DNA of 64,000 bases from Austwickia sp. (GTDB lineage Bacteria; Actinomycetota; Actinomycetes; Actinomycetales; Dermatophilaceae). Below the pieces are notes generated by a model. It saw nothing but the letters and a program-made list of their open reading frames with translations. It searched no databases and was not told the DNA's origin. The position numbers and the translations under genes were made by a program. How positions within the stretch are numbered: the stretch's first letter is position 1; each line of letters opens with the position of its first letter. The stretch lies in NCBI GenBank assembly GCA_016699675.1, contig CP064985.1, positions 868,001-932,000 of the forward strand. The letters are read 5' to 3'. Positions 42,409-51,256 of this stretch are shown here, one piece after another.

Positions 42409-45400
42409 TCACTTGTTGACGCGGTAGGCGTCGAGAGCCAAGTACAGGTTGCCACCCTCGGTCTGCTGGACCGTGATGGTTGCCGACTTGGTGTTGTCCC
42501 AGCCCTGGACCCGACGGACGGGGTAGCCGTACGGGTTCGAGACGGTGCCCCAGTAGCTCGGGTTGGTCTCGAAGTCGGCCCAGTTCACGCCGTTGACCCA
42601 GATCTTGCCCTTGGCACCGAGCGAGTGGACAGTCGCGAAGAGGTCGAAGCTCTTCGTGCCGGCCGGCACGGTGTAGGTCCACGTCGCACCGTTGGACGCA
42701 AGCGCCGCGGTGTCGCCGTAGTAGGGCAGACCACCCAGCTGAGACTTGCCCAGCAGGTTCCAGCCGGCGCTGAAGCTGCCCTGACCGGTGGTGACATCTC
42801 CGATGGGGCTACCGCCCGGGAACTTCACCGTGCTAGAGACGGCACTGGCGTCGCCGTTGTCGTTCTTGGCCACGACGGTGACCGTGTACTCATCACCAGC
42901 CTCAGCGACGAAGTTTGCCGAGGTGTCCGTCGTGTCCATCTTCCAGTCGATCTCCGGCCCGGCGCTGCCGTTCAGGAGGGTCTTGTGGTAGGTCACGTCG
43001 TACGACGTCGCCCCATCGGCGCTCCAGGAGAACTCCGCCGTGGGAGGCGCGTCAGAGGTGATGGAGTTGTCGACCTGGGCGTTGGTGGGCGGCGTGTTGC
43101 CGAAGTCCAACGTCCACTTCGCCTGGGCAGTGCTGTCCAGGGCGTAGCCGGCGCCAGCCTGCGCGATGACGATGACCTTCGTCGCCCCGCCGGTCGAGAT
43201 CGGCGAACCGTACGCCGAGAGCGGCACGTCCTTGCCGTCGACGTTCCACACGATCCCGGTCTGCGCCGGCAGCGTATAGGTGTCATTGGCCGTCCCCGCC
43301 GGGTTGCTCATGGTCGGCGCCTGCGGCTTGATCGTGGCGCTGGGAGCCAGGAACGTCCACGGAGCCGGAGCAGTGCCGTCAGCGTTGGGCTGGATCGTGT
43401 AGATGCTGGATGCTGCACGTGCCCGAACCGTGGTGGTGCCCGAGTAGGTCAACGGCTTCCCGAGGTCACCGTACGCGATGTCTTTGGTGATCCCACTAGC
43501 GTCCGTCACAGAGTAGATGACCTTCTCGTCTACCGGGAACGTCAGCGTGTACTTGGTCGGGTCACCCGCCACTGCTGTCTGCGTGGGAGCCGCCGGGACA
43601 ATGTTCACCGAGTTGGTGAACACATAGTTCCACTTGGAAGTGACCGCGTTGCCCGCAGCATCGGTCGCCAGTACATAGGTCGTCCCGTTAGCAGCGACCT
43701 TGACCCATACCTTAGTCTTCGTTGGGTCAACCGACCCCGTAAAGGACTTCTGGAGGTCTGTCAGGGTGACGGTTTTCCCGTACCACGTGTAATCGGCGTA
43801 CTTGTAGTCCCCGGGGTTTCCGGCATCAGCAGGCTCACCAGAGGAACTGGTTGTCACAGCGAACTTGTATCCGTCAAGCCCCGCTTGAAGGGCTGGGAAA
43901 ATCACGGCATCATCGACGAGGCCTGTCTTGTCAACGAATTGTGGGGCCACCGGTACGACCGACGCGCGGTTGTCGAACTTCTGTGACCACGAGGTCTTTG
44001 TAACCTTCGTAGCATCGATCTGGTAGCCACCAACGGTGCCGTCCGGGGTTGTGGCGTTCGCGTCACGCACCGCGGTGAAGGTCAGAGTGACCGGGGGGTT
44101 GGAGGTGTAGACAGGAATCTGTTGGCCCAGTCTGGGGTCACCCGACGGATAGTCGACCTGCGGGATGGGGTTCGCCTGGTTGTCTACACCAGTCACCTGC
44201 CACTTGATTCCAGGCACACTTGGGAGGATGTAGTAATCCGAGGGACCTGGCCCATCGACCATTGTCGGAGCGGGCACCGACGTAATGTAAACGGTATTGG
44301 TGAATGCAGCCGTAGAGGCAGCCTTGTGCGGGGCAAAACTACCGGCCCCAAGGTCGATCTTGTGCGTCGCGTCCGCTACCGCCACGACCACAAAGACCTC
44401 TGTGTCGAGCATACTCGCGGGACGCGTCAGGGTGACAGTGCCGCCCGCTCCCGTGGTTGCCGCCGTATATCCCGCAGGCACATAGGCGCCATTACCCGAA
44501 TCGGCATCCGCATTCCTAGCCGTGACTTCAGCCGCCGCGCCCGCGGCCGTTGCCTTCTTATAATACCAGGTGATACCTGGCACATTAGGCAGCGTCACCG
44601 TGTCAGCAGCTATTCCATCGCGATCGTTGACGACGGGGGCTGTCCAAGTCCATGGGGTCTTGCCATCCATCGCAAAGACATAATTCTGAATTGAAGCAGG
44701 GCCGGTGTAGCCATGCAACGAATCAACAGTCGGTGAGACCGTCACGTTGCCGGTGCCAGTTACGGTGAGAGTCTGGGTCGCGGTCGGCCCTGACCCCACG
44801 GGCCATGTAAGGTCAGCGTTTGTCGTTGCGGCAATGGTCTTGCTTGCATTCGACGTGTTCGGACCATCAGTCACTACAGATGTTGCCGCGGCAGCCGCCA
44901 CGTTCCATACCAGGCCAGAGCCCTTGGTGACCGTGATTGTCCTGGCCGAAGGGTTGCTCGTCGGGGCGGGCACAGACTGCACGGCGCATGTCGCCCCATC
45001 GTATGTGCTGAGGGACGCACGAGTACCCAGTGAGTCATAGACTGCAAATTTGGGATCAGCGACCGAATTGTTGTTCACGTCAGTGACAAATGCACCTGCC
45101 GGCAACGGGTACTTCACGGTAACTCCGTCAGCCAGGAGCGACGCCCCCTTAGCCGTCTCCGAGCCTGCCAATGCACCCGTGGTCAACGTCGTGTCGATCG
45201 TTTCGTCTGCGTCGGAAGCGAGAACGGCCTTAATGGTGTACGTCCCGGAGTTAGCGGGCATGGTGATGTAGTCGAGCAAGGCACCGCCGCAGACGTTGAC
45301 CACCTGCACGTTGGCTGCGGCTGCGTGGGCCGCGATCGGGGAGGCAGCCAGGCCAACGACGGCCAGCGCCAGGGATGTGGAAGCGGTGAGGACGCGCTTG

Positions 45401-45417
45401 CCAGTCTTGTGAGACAA
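42409..45417 (-). CDS. Large secreted protein with Ig-like repeats
   Basis: A ~1000-residue exported protein. From TTG 45417 the signal peptide reads SHKTGKRVLTASTSLALAVV and ends in AAHAA. At least six repeats of 70-100 residues follow, each with a pattern such as PxxxxxxGxxxDTYTLPxxxGIxWxV and ending in FTNxV or a similar strand. An FN3-like unit (YDVTYHKTLLNGSAGPEID) and a C-terminal module (GDTAALASNGATWTY, LGAKGKIWVNGVNWAD, YPVRRVQGWDNTKSATITV) are shared with the protein at 34601. No sortase motif or anchor is seen. The frame is open to 45540, but homology to signal peptides sets the start. GC is visibly lower than in neighbours. Confidence 0.82.
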   Translation of the reverse strand: MSHKTGKRVLTASTSLALAVVGLAASPIAAHAAAANVQVVNVCGGALLDYITMPANSGTYTIKAVLASDADETIDTTLTTGALAGSETAKGASLLADGVTVKYPLPAGAFVTDVNNNSVADPKFAVYDSLGTRASLSTYDGATCAVQSVPAPTSNPSARTITVTKGSGLVWNVAAAAATSVVTDGPNTSNASKTIAATTNADLTWPVGSGPTATQTLTVTGTGNVTVSPTVDSLHGYTGPASIQNYVFAMDGKTPWTWTAPVVNDRDGIAADTVTLPNVPGITWYYKKATAAGAAAEVTARNADADSGNGAYVPAGYTAATTGAGGTVTLTRPASMLDTEVFVVVAVADATHKIDLGAGSFAPHKAASTAAFTNTVYITSVPAPTMVDGPGPSDYYILPSVPGIKWQVTGVDNQANPIPQVDYPSGDPRLGQQIPVYTSNPPVTLTFTAVRDANATTPDGTVGGYQIDATKVTKTSWSQKFDNRASVVPVAPQFVDKTGLVDDAVIFPALQAGLDGYKFAVTTSSSGEPADAGNPGDYKYADYTWYGKTVTLTDLQKSFTGSVDPTKTKVWVKVAANGTTYVLATDAAGNAVTSKWNYVFTNSVNIVPAAPTQTAVAGDPTKYTLTFPVDEKVIYSVTDASGITKDIAYGDLGKPLTYSGTTTVRARAASSIYTIQPNADGTAPAPWTFLAPSATIKPQAPTMSNPAGTANDTYTLPAQTGIVWNVDGKDVPLSAYGSPISTGGATKVIVIAQAGAGYALDSTAQAKWTLDFGNTPPTNAQVDNSITSDAPPTAEFSWSADGATSYDVTYHKTLLNGSAGPEIDWKMDTTDTSANFVAEAGDEYTVTVVAKNDNGDASAVSSTVKFPGGSPIGDVTTGQGSFSAGWNLLGKSQLGGLPYYGDTAALASNGATWTYTVPAGTKSFDLFATVHSLGAKGKIWVNGVNWADFETNPSYWGTVSNPYGYPVRRVQGWDNTKSATITVQQTEGGNLYLALDAYRVNK

Positions 45418-45471
45418 GGTTGCTCTCTTTTCGATGAGTGCTCGTCGCAGGGCACGCCTGCGGCCGAGCGG

Positions 45472-45482
45472 CCAGGGATGAC
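45472..45482 (-). promoter_or_regulatory. GTCATCCCTGG leader motif, copy c
   Basis: On minus, GTCATCCCTGG lies about 55 bases before the TTG start of the large secreted protein. The stem CGCAGG/CCTGCG follows it. A TATGTAT stretch just upstream could be the -10 box, which would put the motif at the start of the transcript. Confidence 0.45.
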
Positions 45483-45540
45483 AGATACATACTGCACCGG
45501 CTTTGCCAAGAAATGGAAGTCGCCACGCGAAAATTTTCAC

Positions 45541-45852
45541 GGAGTCTCGGAATGTGAAATGGACGGGCGTTTAAGACGTACGCGCGACTTCGGCTATTCC
45601 GCGGGCATTCCGATCTTCTTGCCGAGGCCATCGCGCTGACCGCGCATAAGACGGACGACCGAGGCATCGGCGCAGGTGTGGGGCGGTGGGGTCACCGACT
45701 AGGGTCTCGACGAGACTATGACAAGTCACCTGCTGAGACGGTCGGGGGTGCGCGGCGGCGGCGGCGTACGGGGATGTCGACATCCGGTGGGCCGGAGCGC
45801 TCAGCTCGGGGGGCGGGCGGCCGATGAGGGGAGAGCTGTGGACTACCGGAAT
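45541..45852. other. Gap upstream of the large secreted-protein gene
   Basis: Intergenic region between the divergent secreted-protein gene and a small hypothetical gene. I see no clear gene; promoters for both sides must lie here. Confidence 0.45.
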
Positions 45853-46140
45853 ATGGCACGGCGTCATTTCGGGCACCCTTACACAGCGTGCTTTATCGAC
45901 CCCTCAAGAGAAGCGGAAAGAGCCATGGAAGAATTGCGCAGCGAGTGCGTGGAGCGCGATCTCGCGCCCATTGCCGCGCGCGATGAACTCCACGATCTCT
46001 TGGCCCTCTCCGGGTCTGTGCGCTGGGGTCTGACGAGCGGTCTGCTGCTGCGTCCGGTGCCGTCCCCGCAGGGCCTGCACACCGGCCGAACCAGCCGCAC
46101 GCTTCGCGGCCCGCGGGGCTTCGGCTTCCGCGCCGCCTGA
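45853..46140 (+). CDS. Hypothetical small protein
   Basis: A 95-residue frame (MARRHFGHPYTACFIDPS...) with moderate GC3. The central helix-like, acidic stretch (EAERAMEELRSECVERD) is the most protein-like part; the basic end is less so. No family is recognised. Met at 45925 is an alternative start. It could be spurious. Confidence 0.35.
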   Translation: MARRHFGHPYTACFIDPSREAERAMEELRSECVERDLAPIAARDELHDLLALSGSVRWGLTSGLLLRPVPSPQGLHTGRTSRTLRGPRGFGFRAA

Positions 46141-46453
46141 CACCCGCGGCCTGATACCGACCGCGAGGGTCTCGGGCGCTCGCCCGCGTCGCCGTACCGC
46201 TCGCTGCCCCGCGAAGCCTCCCCCGCGGGATCCTCCCCCGGCGCCGTCCACCCGCACCACTGTCGTCACGACAGCTCGGGCCCGTCGCCGTCTTCTCTTC
46301 CTGCGTCGACCTCCCCAGGTCAGCTGCCGATCTGCGCCGGCCTCTCCCCGACCGACGCTGTGCTCCGACGGTAAGTCAGCTGCGCGCCGGCGGCAAGACC
46401 CTTGAGACGCAACCGCATTCGTGTCCCCTCCGCGCGAGGCGCACGCTACCGAG
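46141..46453. other. Gap, no gene seen
   Basis: About 310 bases of GC-rich sequence without a convincing frame or structure. Confidence 0.45.
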
Positions 46454-47035
46454 ATGACGCCTCACGGGTCAGACGATCGCTCCCAGCAGCTGCTCCAGCG
46501 GATGGCGGATCACCGCGAGTCGGCCTCGTGGGCGGTGTGGGAGGACGACAACATCAGCTTCCCCGCGCGCCCCGCGGGCCTGCATACCGGCGCCGTCCTG
46601 ATCGCCATCAACCGCGGGGGCCACGGACCGGGGTCCACGCCGCTGCCGCCGTGGACCAACTTCCACACGGCCCGGAAGCACAACGACCACTTCCTCGCCG
46701 TCGCCTGCCGGGACACCCCGTTGTGGGGCGGCTACATGACGGACCTGCTCGAAGAGAGGAATGGCCGCCTCGCCTCGGTCGACACGTCCCGCGCCGTCGT
46801 CGACGCCAACGTCGCCGCGCTCGCCGATGAGTTGCGCCTCCTTCAGGCCCAGGACCCCCTCCTGGTGCTGATCGGGGGCCGATGCCAGACGCTCGCGACC
46901 GGACCGGCGCGGCTCGGCGCCTTGGCCACCGCCCTGCGCGCCGACCGGAACACCATTCGGTGGGTACACATCCCGCACTACAGCCCGGCCAAGGGGCCGT
47001 CCACGGTGGCAAGCCTGAGCGCTACCGCGAACTAG
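46454..47035 (+). CDS. Uncharacterised protein, resembles DUF1643/UDG-like fold
   Basis: The 193-residue product is taken to start at ATG 46454 (GTG 46421 is also in frame). VLIAINRGGHG sits near the N-terminus as a loop after a hydrophobic strand. DTPLWGGYMTDLLEERNG follows, and LLVLIGGRCQT ends a second strand. This order resembles uracil-glycosylase-fold proteins of the DUF1643 kind, but the similarity is loose. Context is accessory DNA. Function unknown. Confidence 0.55.
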   Translation: MTPHGSDDRSQQLLQRMADHRESASWAVWEDDNISFPARPAGLHTGAVLIAINRGGHGPGSTPLPPWTNFHTARKHNDHFLAVACRDTPLWGGYMTDLLEERNGRLASVDTSRAVVDANVAALADELRLLQAQDPLLVLIGGRCQTLATGPARLGALATALRADRNTIRWVHIPHYSPAKGPSTVASLSATAN

Positions 47036-47470
47036 TGCTACGCGCCCTCGACCACCCTCGCGTGGTCAGGCCCTGGCGGTGATCTTGCCTCCACGGAGTC
47101 GAGGGCTCGATGACTCTGCGGTGTGGCCCGGACGGCGGTCGCCCTGGGGCGCGAGCCCCCAGTGGGCTGACTGGCCGGCGCCGCGTTGGAGGCGGAATCG
47201 CAGGACCAGCGCTGAGCGGGGACATGCCGGCGATGGTCGACCCCCGGGGGACCCGGGCTCTCACCCACCGGCTCCGGCGGCGACCCAGGCCCGGCGTACC
47301 TGTCCGCCTCGCCGTGGCGGCGCCGACTGCCGCGAACTCCACGGCAACTCCGCGGCCATCCGGTGCTCATCCACAGCTGGCTGTCGCCGGCCGGCAAGCA
47401 CATCAGGCGGCTCGCTAGCGTGCCGGTACCCCAGACCGGCATCATCGAGAGCAGCGGAAGGAGGCCCGCC
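47036..47470. other. Gap upstream of the Uma2 cluster
   Basis: About 430 bases where all frames look like shadows. The last ~60 bases resemble the region before the Uma2 gene at 50010 (shared GGCATCATCGA and AGCGGA), so the upstream sequence was duplicated with the gene. Confidence 0.5.
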
Positions 47471-48076
47471 ATGACCACCGCACCCGCGCGCTACCTGACG
47501 ATCGACGAGTTCTACCGCGACTACAGCGACCGCGAGACCGAACGCTGGGAACTGGTCGCCGGCGTCCCCGTCATGTCCCCCAGCGAATCCGCCAACAACC
47601 GGGCCACCGTCTTCACCGTCGCCTACCACCTGCGTACCCAGCTCGGCACGGCGTACCGCTTCGAGCCCGACTCCGACGTCATCCTGCCGCCCACCGGAGG
47701 ACGCGACACGGTGCGGATGCCCGACTTGCTGGTCCGCCGACGCATCCCAGGCCACACCCCACCCCACGGGGACCTGACCGACGTCGTGCTCGTGGTCGAG
47801 ATCGTGTCGCCCGGATCGGTCCGGACGGATCGGGTCGCCAAACGCCGGGAGTACGCCGCCGCCGGCATCCCCAGCTACCTGGTCGTCGACGTCCGCGGCG
47901 ACGTGCCCACGCTGACGCTGTACGACAACGTCACCAGTGACCCTGCCGGATCGGGTGGATCGGGCCGGCACACGGGCCGCTATGCGGAGCCCCGGGGCGA
48001 CGGCAGCACGGTGACCCTGCATGTGGACGGCGTGCCGGTCACCCTGACCGCCACAGACCTCGCCGACGCTCTCTAA
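47471..48076 (+). CDS. Uma2-family (DUF820) putative nuclease, subtype A copy 1
   Basis: A 201-residue PD-(D/E)XK-fold protein. RWELVAGVPVMSP carries the first acidic residue, TVRMPDLLVR the Asp of the PD motif, and VVEIVSPGSVRTDRVAKRREY the E-x-x Lys part. GIPSYLVVD ends the core. GGAGG precedes the ATG. Uma2 proteins are very numerous in cyanobacteria and some actinobacteria, and their role is unknown. N-terminal sequence (MTTAPARYLTIDEFYRDYS) pairs it with the gene at 50010. Confidence 0.85.
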   Translation: MTTAPARYLTIDEFYRDYSDRETERWELVAGVPVMSPSESANNRATVFTVAYHLRTQLGTAYRFEPDSDVILPPTGGRDTVRMPDLLVRRRIPGHTPPHGDLTDVVLVVEIVSPGSVRTDRVAKRREYAAAGIPSYLVVDVRGDVPTLTLYDNVTSDPAGSGGSGRHTGRYAEPRGDGSTVTLHVDGVPVTLTATDLADAL

Positions 48077-48308
48077 TCTGCAATCTTGCCGCCGGAGCTG
48101 CGTCGTCAGCACGTCCCTTGTGTCCTGAGGGCCGGCTCGACGGCGTCGACGAGCCGGTGCCCAGCTCCTCGTCACCGTGCACACCCCCGCGACGGCGCCC
48201 TCGTCGTCCACAGCCTGGATGCGCGGGCCTGCCGCGGGCGGCTCGCTGGGCCCACCGTTCCCAGATCCGTGGCCGTCGGCCACACTGAGAACCATGAGGA
48301 GCAGCCGG

Positions 48309-48932
48309 ATGACCCTGACGGCCCCACCGCGGCACCTCGACGTCGCCGAATGGATGGCGACGTGGGAGTCTCAGGAGGACGCCTTCGAGCTGGTCGCCGG
48401 CGTACCCACCGTGTCGCCAGCCGAAGCCGCCCTCAACGTCAGCGCCGCCATGCTGATCCGCGACACGATCGCGCCCGTGGTCGGCGCCACCCACCGACTC
48501 CTGCCGAGCTGCGGCGTGCACCTGCACAGCGTCGAGGGCCGCGACACCGTCCGGCAGCCCGACCTCGCCGTAGTCCCCCGCTCCGTCGACATCCGGCACC
48601 ACTTCGTCCGCGCCGCCGACGTCACCCTCGTCGTGGAGGTCGTCTCCCCCGGCTCCACCGAACGCGACTGGGTCGCCAAACGCGCCGACTACGCCCGGGC
48701 GGGGATCCCCAGCTACCTGATCGTCGACGTACGCCCCGACGTACCGCAGCTGTGGCTCTTCGACCGCCTCCTGCCCGTCGAGGACGCGCTCGATGGGGGC
48801 AGTGGGCCGCGCGAGGCGACGACGTACCCGCGCTATGCCGACCCCACCGGGGACGGCACTTCGGTGACCATCCGCATCGACGACCACGACCCCATCACGA
48901 TCACCGCCGCGGAGCTCGCCGAGGCTCTTTGA
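48309..48932 (+). CDS. Uma2-family (DUF820) putative nuclease, subtype B copy 1
   Basis: A 207-residue protein starting MTLTAPPRHLDVAEWMATWE, with ATG 48309 after GAGGAG (ATG 48294 is a weaker choice). Core motifs: FELVAGVPTVSP, TVRQPDLAVV, VVEVVSPGSTERDWVAKRADY, GIPSYLIVDV. It is closer to the genes at 50696 and 51257 than to subtype A. It follows subtype A by 232 bases. Confidence 0.85.
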   Translation: MTLTAPPRHLDVAEWMATWESQEDAFELVAGVPTVSPAEAALNVSAAMLIRDTIAPVVGATHRLLPSCGVHLHSVEGRDTVRQPDLAVVPRSVDIRHHFVRAADVTLVVEVVSPGSTERDWVAKRADYARAGIPSYLIVDVRPDVPQLWLFDRLLPVEDALDGGSGPREATTYPRYADPTGDGTSVTIRIDDHDPITITAAELAEAL

Positions 48933-48981
48933 CGCACCGCGGTCAGCACGACCTGGCGCCGACTCGTGCAGACCGCAGGCT

Positions 48982-49003
48982 GATATCGACAATCCGCGAT
49001 ATC
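48982..49003. promoter_or_regulatory. Paired GATATC sites before the HTH-MNT gene
   Basis: Two GATATC palindromes (48982-48987 and 48998-49003) lie 10 bases apart and end nine bases before the ATG of the XRE-type antitoxin. The spacing of about 1.5 helical turns fits a dimeric helix-turn-helix protein, so self-repression is inferred. Confidence 0.45.
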
Positions 49004-49011
49004 CTTGACGC

Positions 49012-49512
49012 ATGGAATCCGCCGCCGTCATCCTGCGCGAGGCCAGGGCTTCCGCGGGCCTCACCCAACGGACGCTGGCGCAGCGGGCTGGTACGACGCA
49101 GAGTGTGATCAGTGCCTACGAGTCGGGTGCGCGAGAGCCGTCGCTGGCGACGTTGAGGCGTCTCGTCGAAGCCACGGGGCATGAATTACAGGTGCGCACG
49201 GTCCGTCCAGGGGCGAGCACCCATCCCCTGCGTCGGCGAGTCATGGACCGCAGGCACGAACTGATTGCGGCCGCCGGCCGTTACGACATCACCGACCTGC
49301 GGCTCTTCGGAAGTGTTGCCCGCGGAGACGAGCGCCCAGACAGCGATGTCGACCTGTTGGCCACGCTCCCGCCTAGCCTGACCCTCTGGTCTCTTGCCGC
49401 GGCGGAAGAGGACCTCGGCGAGATCGTGCAGGCCAAGATCGACCTTGTGCCACTGGCGGACCTCAAGCCGGGGGTCCGGGAGCAAGTCCTTGCCGAAGCG
49501 GTCCCGCTGTGA
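49012..49512 (+). CDS. MNT-type nucleotidyltransferase antitoxin fused to an XRE helix-turn-helix
   Basis: A 166-residue protein. Residues 6-60 are an XRE/Cro HTH (LREARASAGLTQRTLAQRAG, SVISAYESGAREPSLATLRRL). Residues about 80-160 are a minimal nucleotidyltransferase with the motif LFGSVARGDERPDSDVDLL. MNT antitoxins AMPylate the Tyr of their HEPN partner. The toxin gene follows with a 4-base GTGA overlap. The HTH fusion probably lets it regulate its own promoter. Confidence 0.9.
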   Translation: MESAAVILREARASAGLTQRTLAQRAGTTQSVISAYESGAREPSLATLRRLVEATGHELQVRTVRPGASTHPLRRRVMDRRHELIAAAGRYDITDLRLFGSVARGDERPDSDVDLLATLPPSLTLWSLAAAEEDLGEIVQAKIDLVPLADLKPGVREQVLAEAVPL

Positions 49513-49859
49513 ATTCTCGAGACCGGCAGCGACTGGACGACATCCTGGCCGCATGCGACGCCATCAGCGAACACGTGCGCCGTGGCAGCCTGGCGGACGG
49601 CCTCGTCTTCGACGCATGCCGGATGCGCCTGATTGAGATTGGCGAAGCCGTCAAGTCGCTGCCTGACGACCTTCTGCGCGCCGAACCGTCCATCCCCTGG
49701 CGACAGGTGGCGCGCATGCGGGACCACCTGGCCCACCGATACTTCGACACCGCGCACGCACTTGTGTCGCAGACCGTCACCGTGGACGTACCTGCCCTCC
49801 GCCAAGCGGTGACGCGGCTGCTGGCATCTGATGCCTCTATCGACTCGAGTGGCGGTTGA
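49509..49859 (+). CDS. HEPN-domain (DUF86) RNase toxin
   Basis: A 116-residue, all-helical HEPN protein. The catalytic motif RDHLAHRY fits Rx4HxY; the Tyr is the site AMPylated by MNT partners. The family opening (RQRLDDILAACDAISEHV, then GEAVKSLPDDL) is also present. HEPN toxins of this class cut RNA. It is translationally coupled to the HTH-MNT gene. Confidence 0.9.
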   Translation: MNSRDRQRLDDILAACDAISEHVRRGSLADGLVFDACRMRLIEIGEAVKSLPDDLLRAEPSIPWRQVARMRDHLAHRYFDTAHALVSQTVTVDVPALRQAVTRLLASDASIDSSGG

Positions 49860-50009
49860 TCGCACCAGCGGGGCCATCCGCGACGCGAGCCCGGCACCCC
49901 GCCGTTATCACCAGTGACGGCCCCGCTCCCCACGGCAAGAGCCACGGTCGCCATAGCGGGGGCCAGCCCGAGGCGGGCATCATCGAATGCAGCGGAGAGG
50001 AGGACCGCC

Positions 50010-50624
50010 ATGACCACCGCACCCGCGCGACAGCTCACGATCGAAGAGTTTTTCCGTGACTACAGCGACCGTGAAGGCGAACGTTGGGAGCTGGTCGCCG
50101 GCGTCCCCGTCATGGCAGCCAGCGAGTCCTGGACAAACCGCACCGCCGTCATGGAAATCGCGTACCGGCTCCGCGACAGCCTGGGCACGGGCTACGTGTG
50201 CGCCCCCGACTACGACGCGGTGCTTTCCCCACGCGCCGCACGCGGCACCGTGCGGGTGCCCGACCTGATCGTGCGCGCTCGGGCCGCCGGACCCCCGGCG
50301 AATCACGGCGACCTCACCGGCATCCGTCTCGTTGTCGAGGTCGTCTCGCCCGGCACGGTGCGCACCGACCGGGTCGCCAAACGCCGCGAGTACGCCGCCG
50401 CCGGAATCCCCGCCTACCTCGTCGTCGACGTCCGCGCGGTAAACAGCGGCGGCGCCGCCACGCTAACGCTGTACGACCGCCTGGTGCCCGGTCCCCCGGC
50501 TCCGGACGGCGCGCCGACCACGACGTACGCCGACCCCACCGGCGACGGCACCTCGGTGTCCATCCGCATCGACGAGTGCGAGCCGGTCACGATCACCGCC
50601 GCCGAATTGCGCGACGCGCTCTGA
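50010..50624 (+). CDS. Uma2-family (DUF820) putative nuclease, subtype A copy 2
   Basis: A 204-residue protein, clearly a paralogue of the gene at 47471. It starts MTTAPARQLTIEEFFRDYSD, and RWELVAGVPVM, TVRVPDLIVR and VVEVVSPGTVRTDRVAKRREY follow. The upstream ~50 bases are also alike. GAGGAGG precedes the ATG. It lies 150 bases after the HEPN gene. Confidence 0.85.
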   Translation: MTTAPARQLTIEEFFRDYSDREGERWELVAGVPVMAASESWTNRTAVMEIAYRLRDSLGTGYVCAPDYDAVLSPRAARGTVRVPDLIVRARAAGPPANHGDLTGIRLVVEVVSPGTVRTDRVAKRREYAAAGIPAYLVVDVRAVNSGGAATLTLYDRLVPGPPAPDGAPTTTYADPTGDGTSVSIRIDECEPVTITAAELRDAL

Positions 50625-50695
50625 TCCCCGCGGCCTCGGCCGTAGCGTGCGCACGTCGGCATGCGGATACTCGACCCATGGGAGGGAGCGACGCG

Positions 50696-51114
50696 ATGAG
50701 CCTTGCCGCGCCCCCCCGGCGTCAGCCTCCATGAGTGGGAGACCACCTGGAATCTGGTCGAGGATGCCTACGAGCTGGTCGACGGCGTACCACCATGACG
50801 CCCCCCGAAGCCCTCGCCAACCACATCGCCGCCGTGGTTCTCTCGTGGTCGAGGTCGTCTCCCCGTCATCGATTGAGCGGGACTGGGTGTCGAAACGGGC
50901 GGAGTACGCCGCGGCGGGCATCCCGTAGTACCTGATCGTCGACGTCCGCGGCGACGCCCCGCAGCTGTGGCTGTTTGAACAGGTCCTTGCGGACGGGCCG
51001 AGCGAGCCCACGACGTACCCTCCCTACCCGGACCCCACCGGCGACGGGACCTCGGCGACGATCCACATCCCTGGCTGCGACCCGGTCACGATCACCGCGG
51101 CCGAGCTGGCCTGA
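50696..51114 (+). pseudogene. Uma2-family subtype B pseudogene
   Basis: A broken copy of the next gene. The start region and the last ~185 bases are almost identical to 51257-51844. It has one extra G after the poly-C run near the start, a lost C near GGCGTAC, a central deletion of about 170 bases that removes the PD motif, and a TAG where the intact gene has Asn-Tyr (GGCATCCCGTAGTAC). The duplication is recent. Confidence 0.88.
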
Positions 51115-51256
51115 GCCGGCGTCGTCCACACCCCTCGGCGGCGGCGCGGGTTTTCCACCGGGGCGAACTGGCGGCGCTAGGCGGGACAGGTGGCGCCGTA
51201 CCTTTCGGGGAACCGACCCGCGCGCCACACTGACAGGCATGGAAAGGAGCAGCCGG

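Noticed and set aside
42187..43986. A 599-residue plus-strand frame
   Set aside because: It is the antisense shadow of the large secreted protein; the Arg/Val/Gly-rich translation has no domain.
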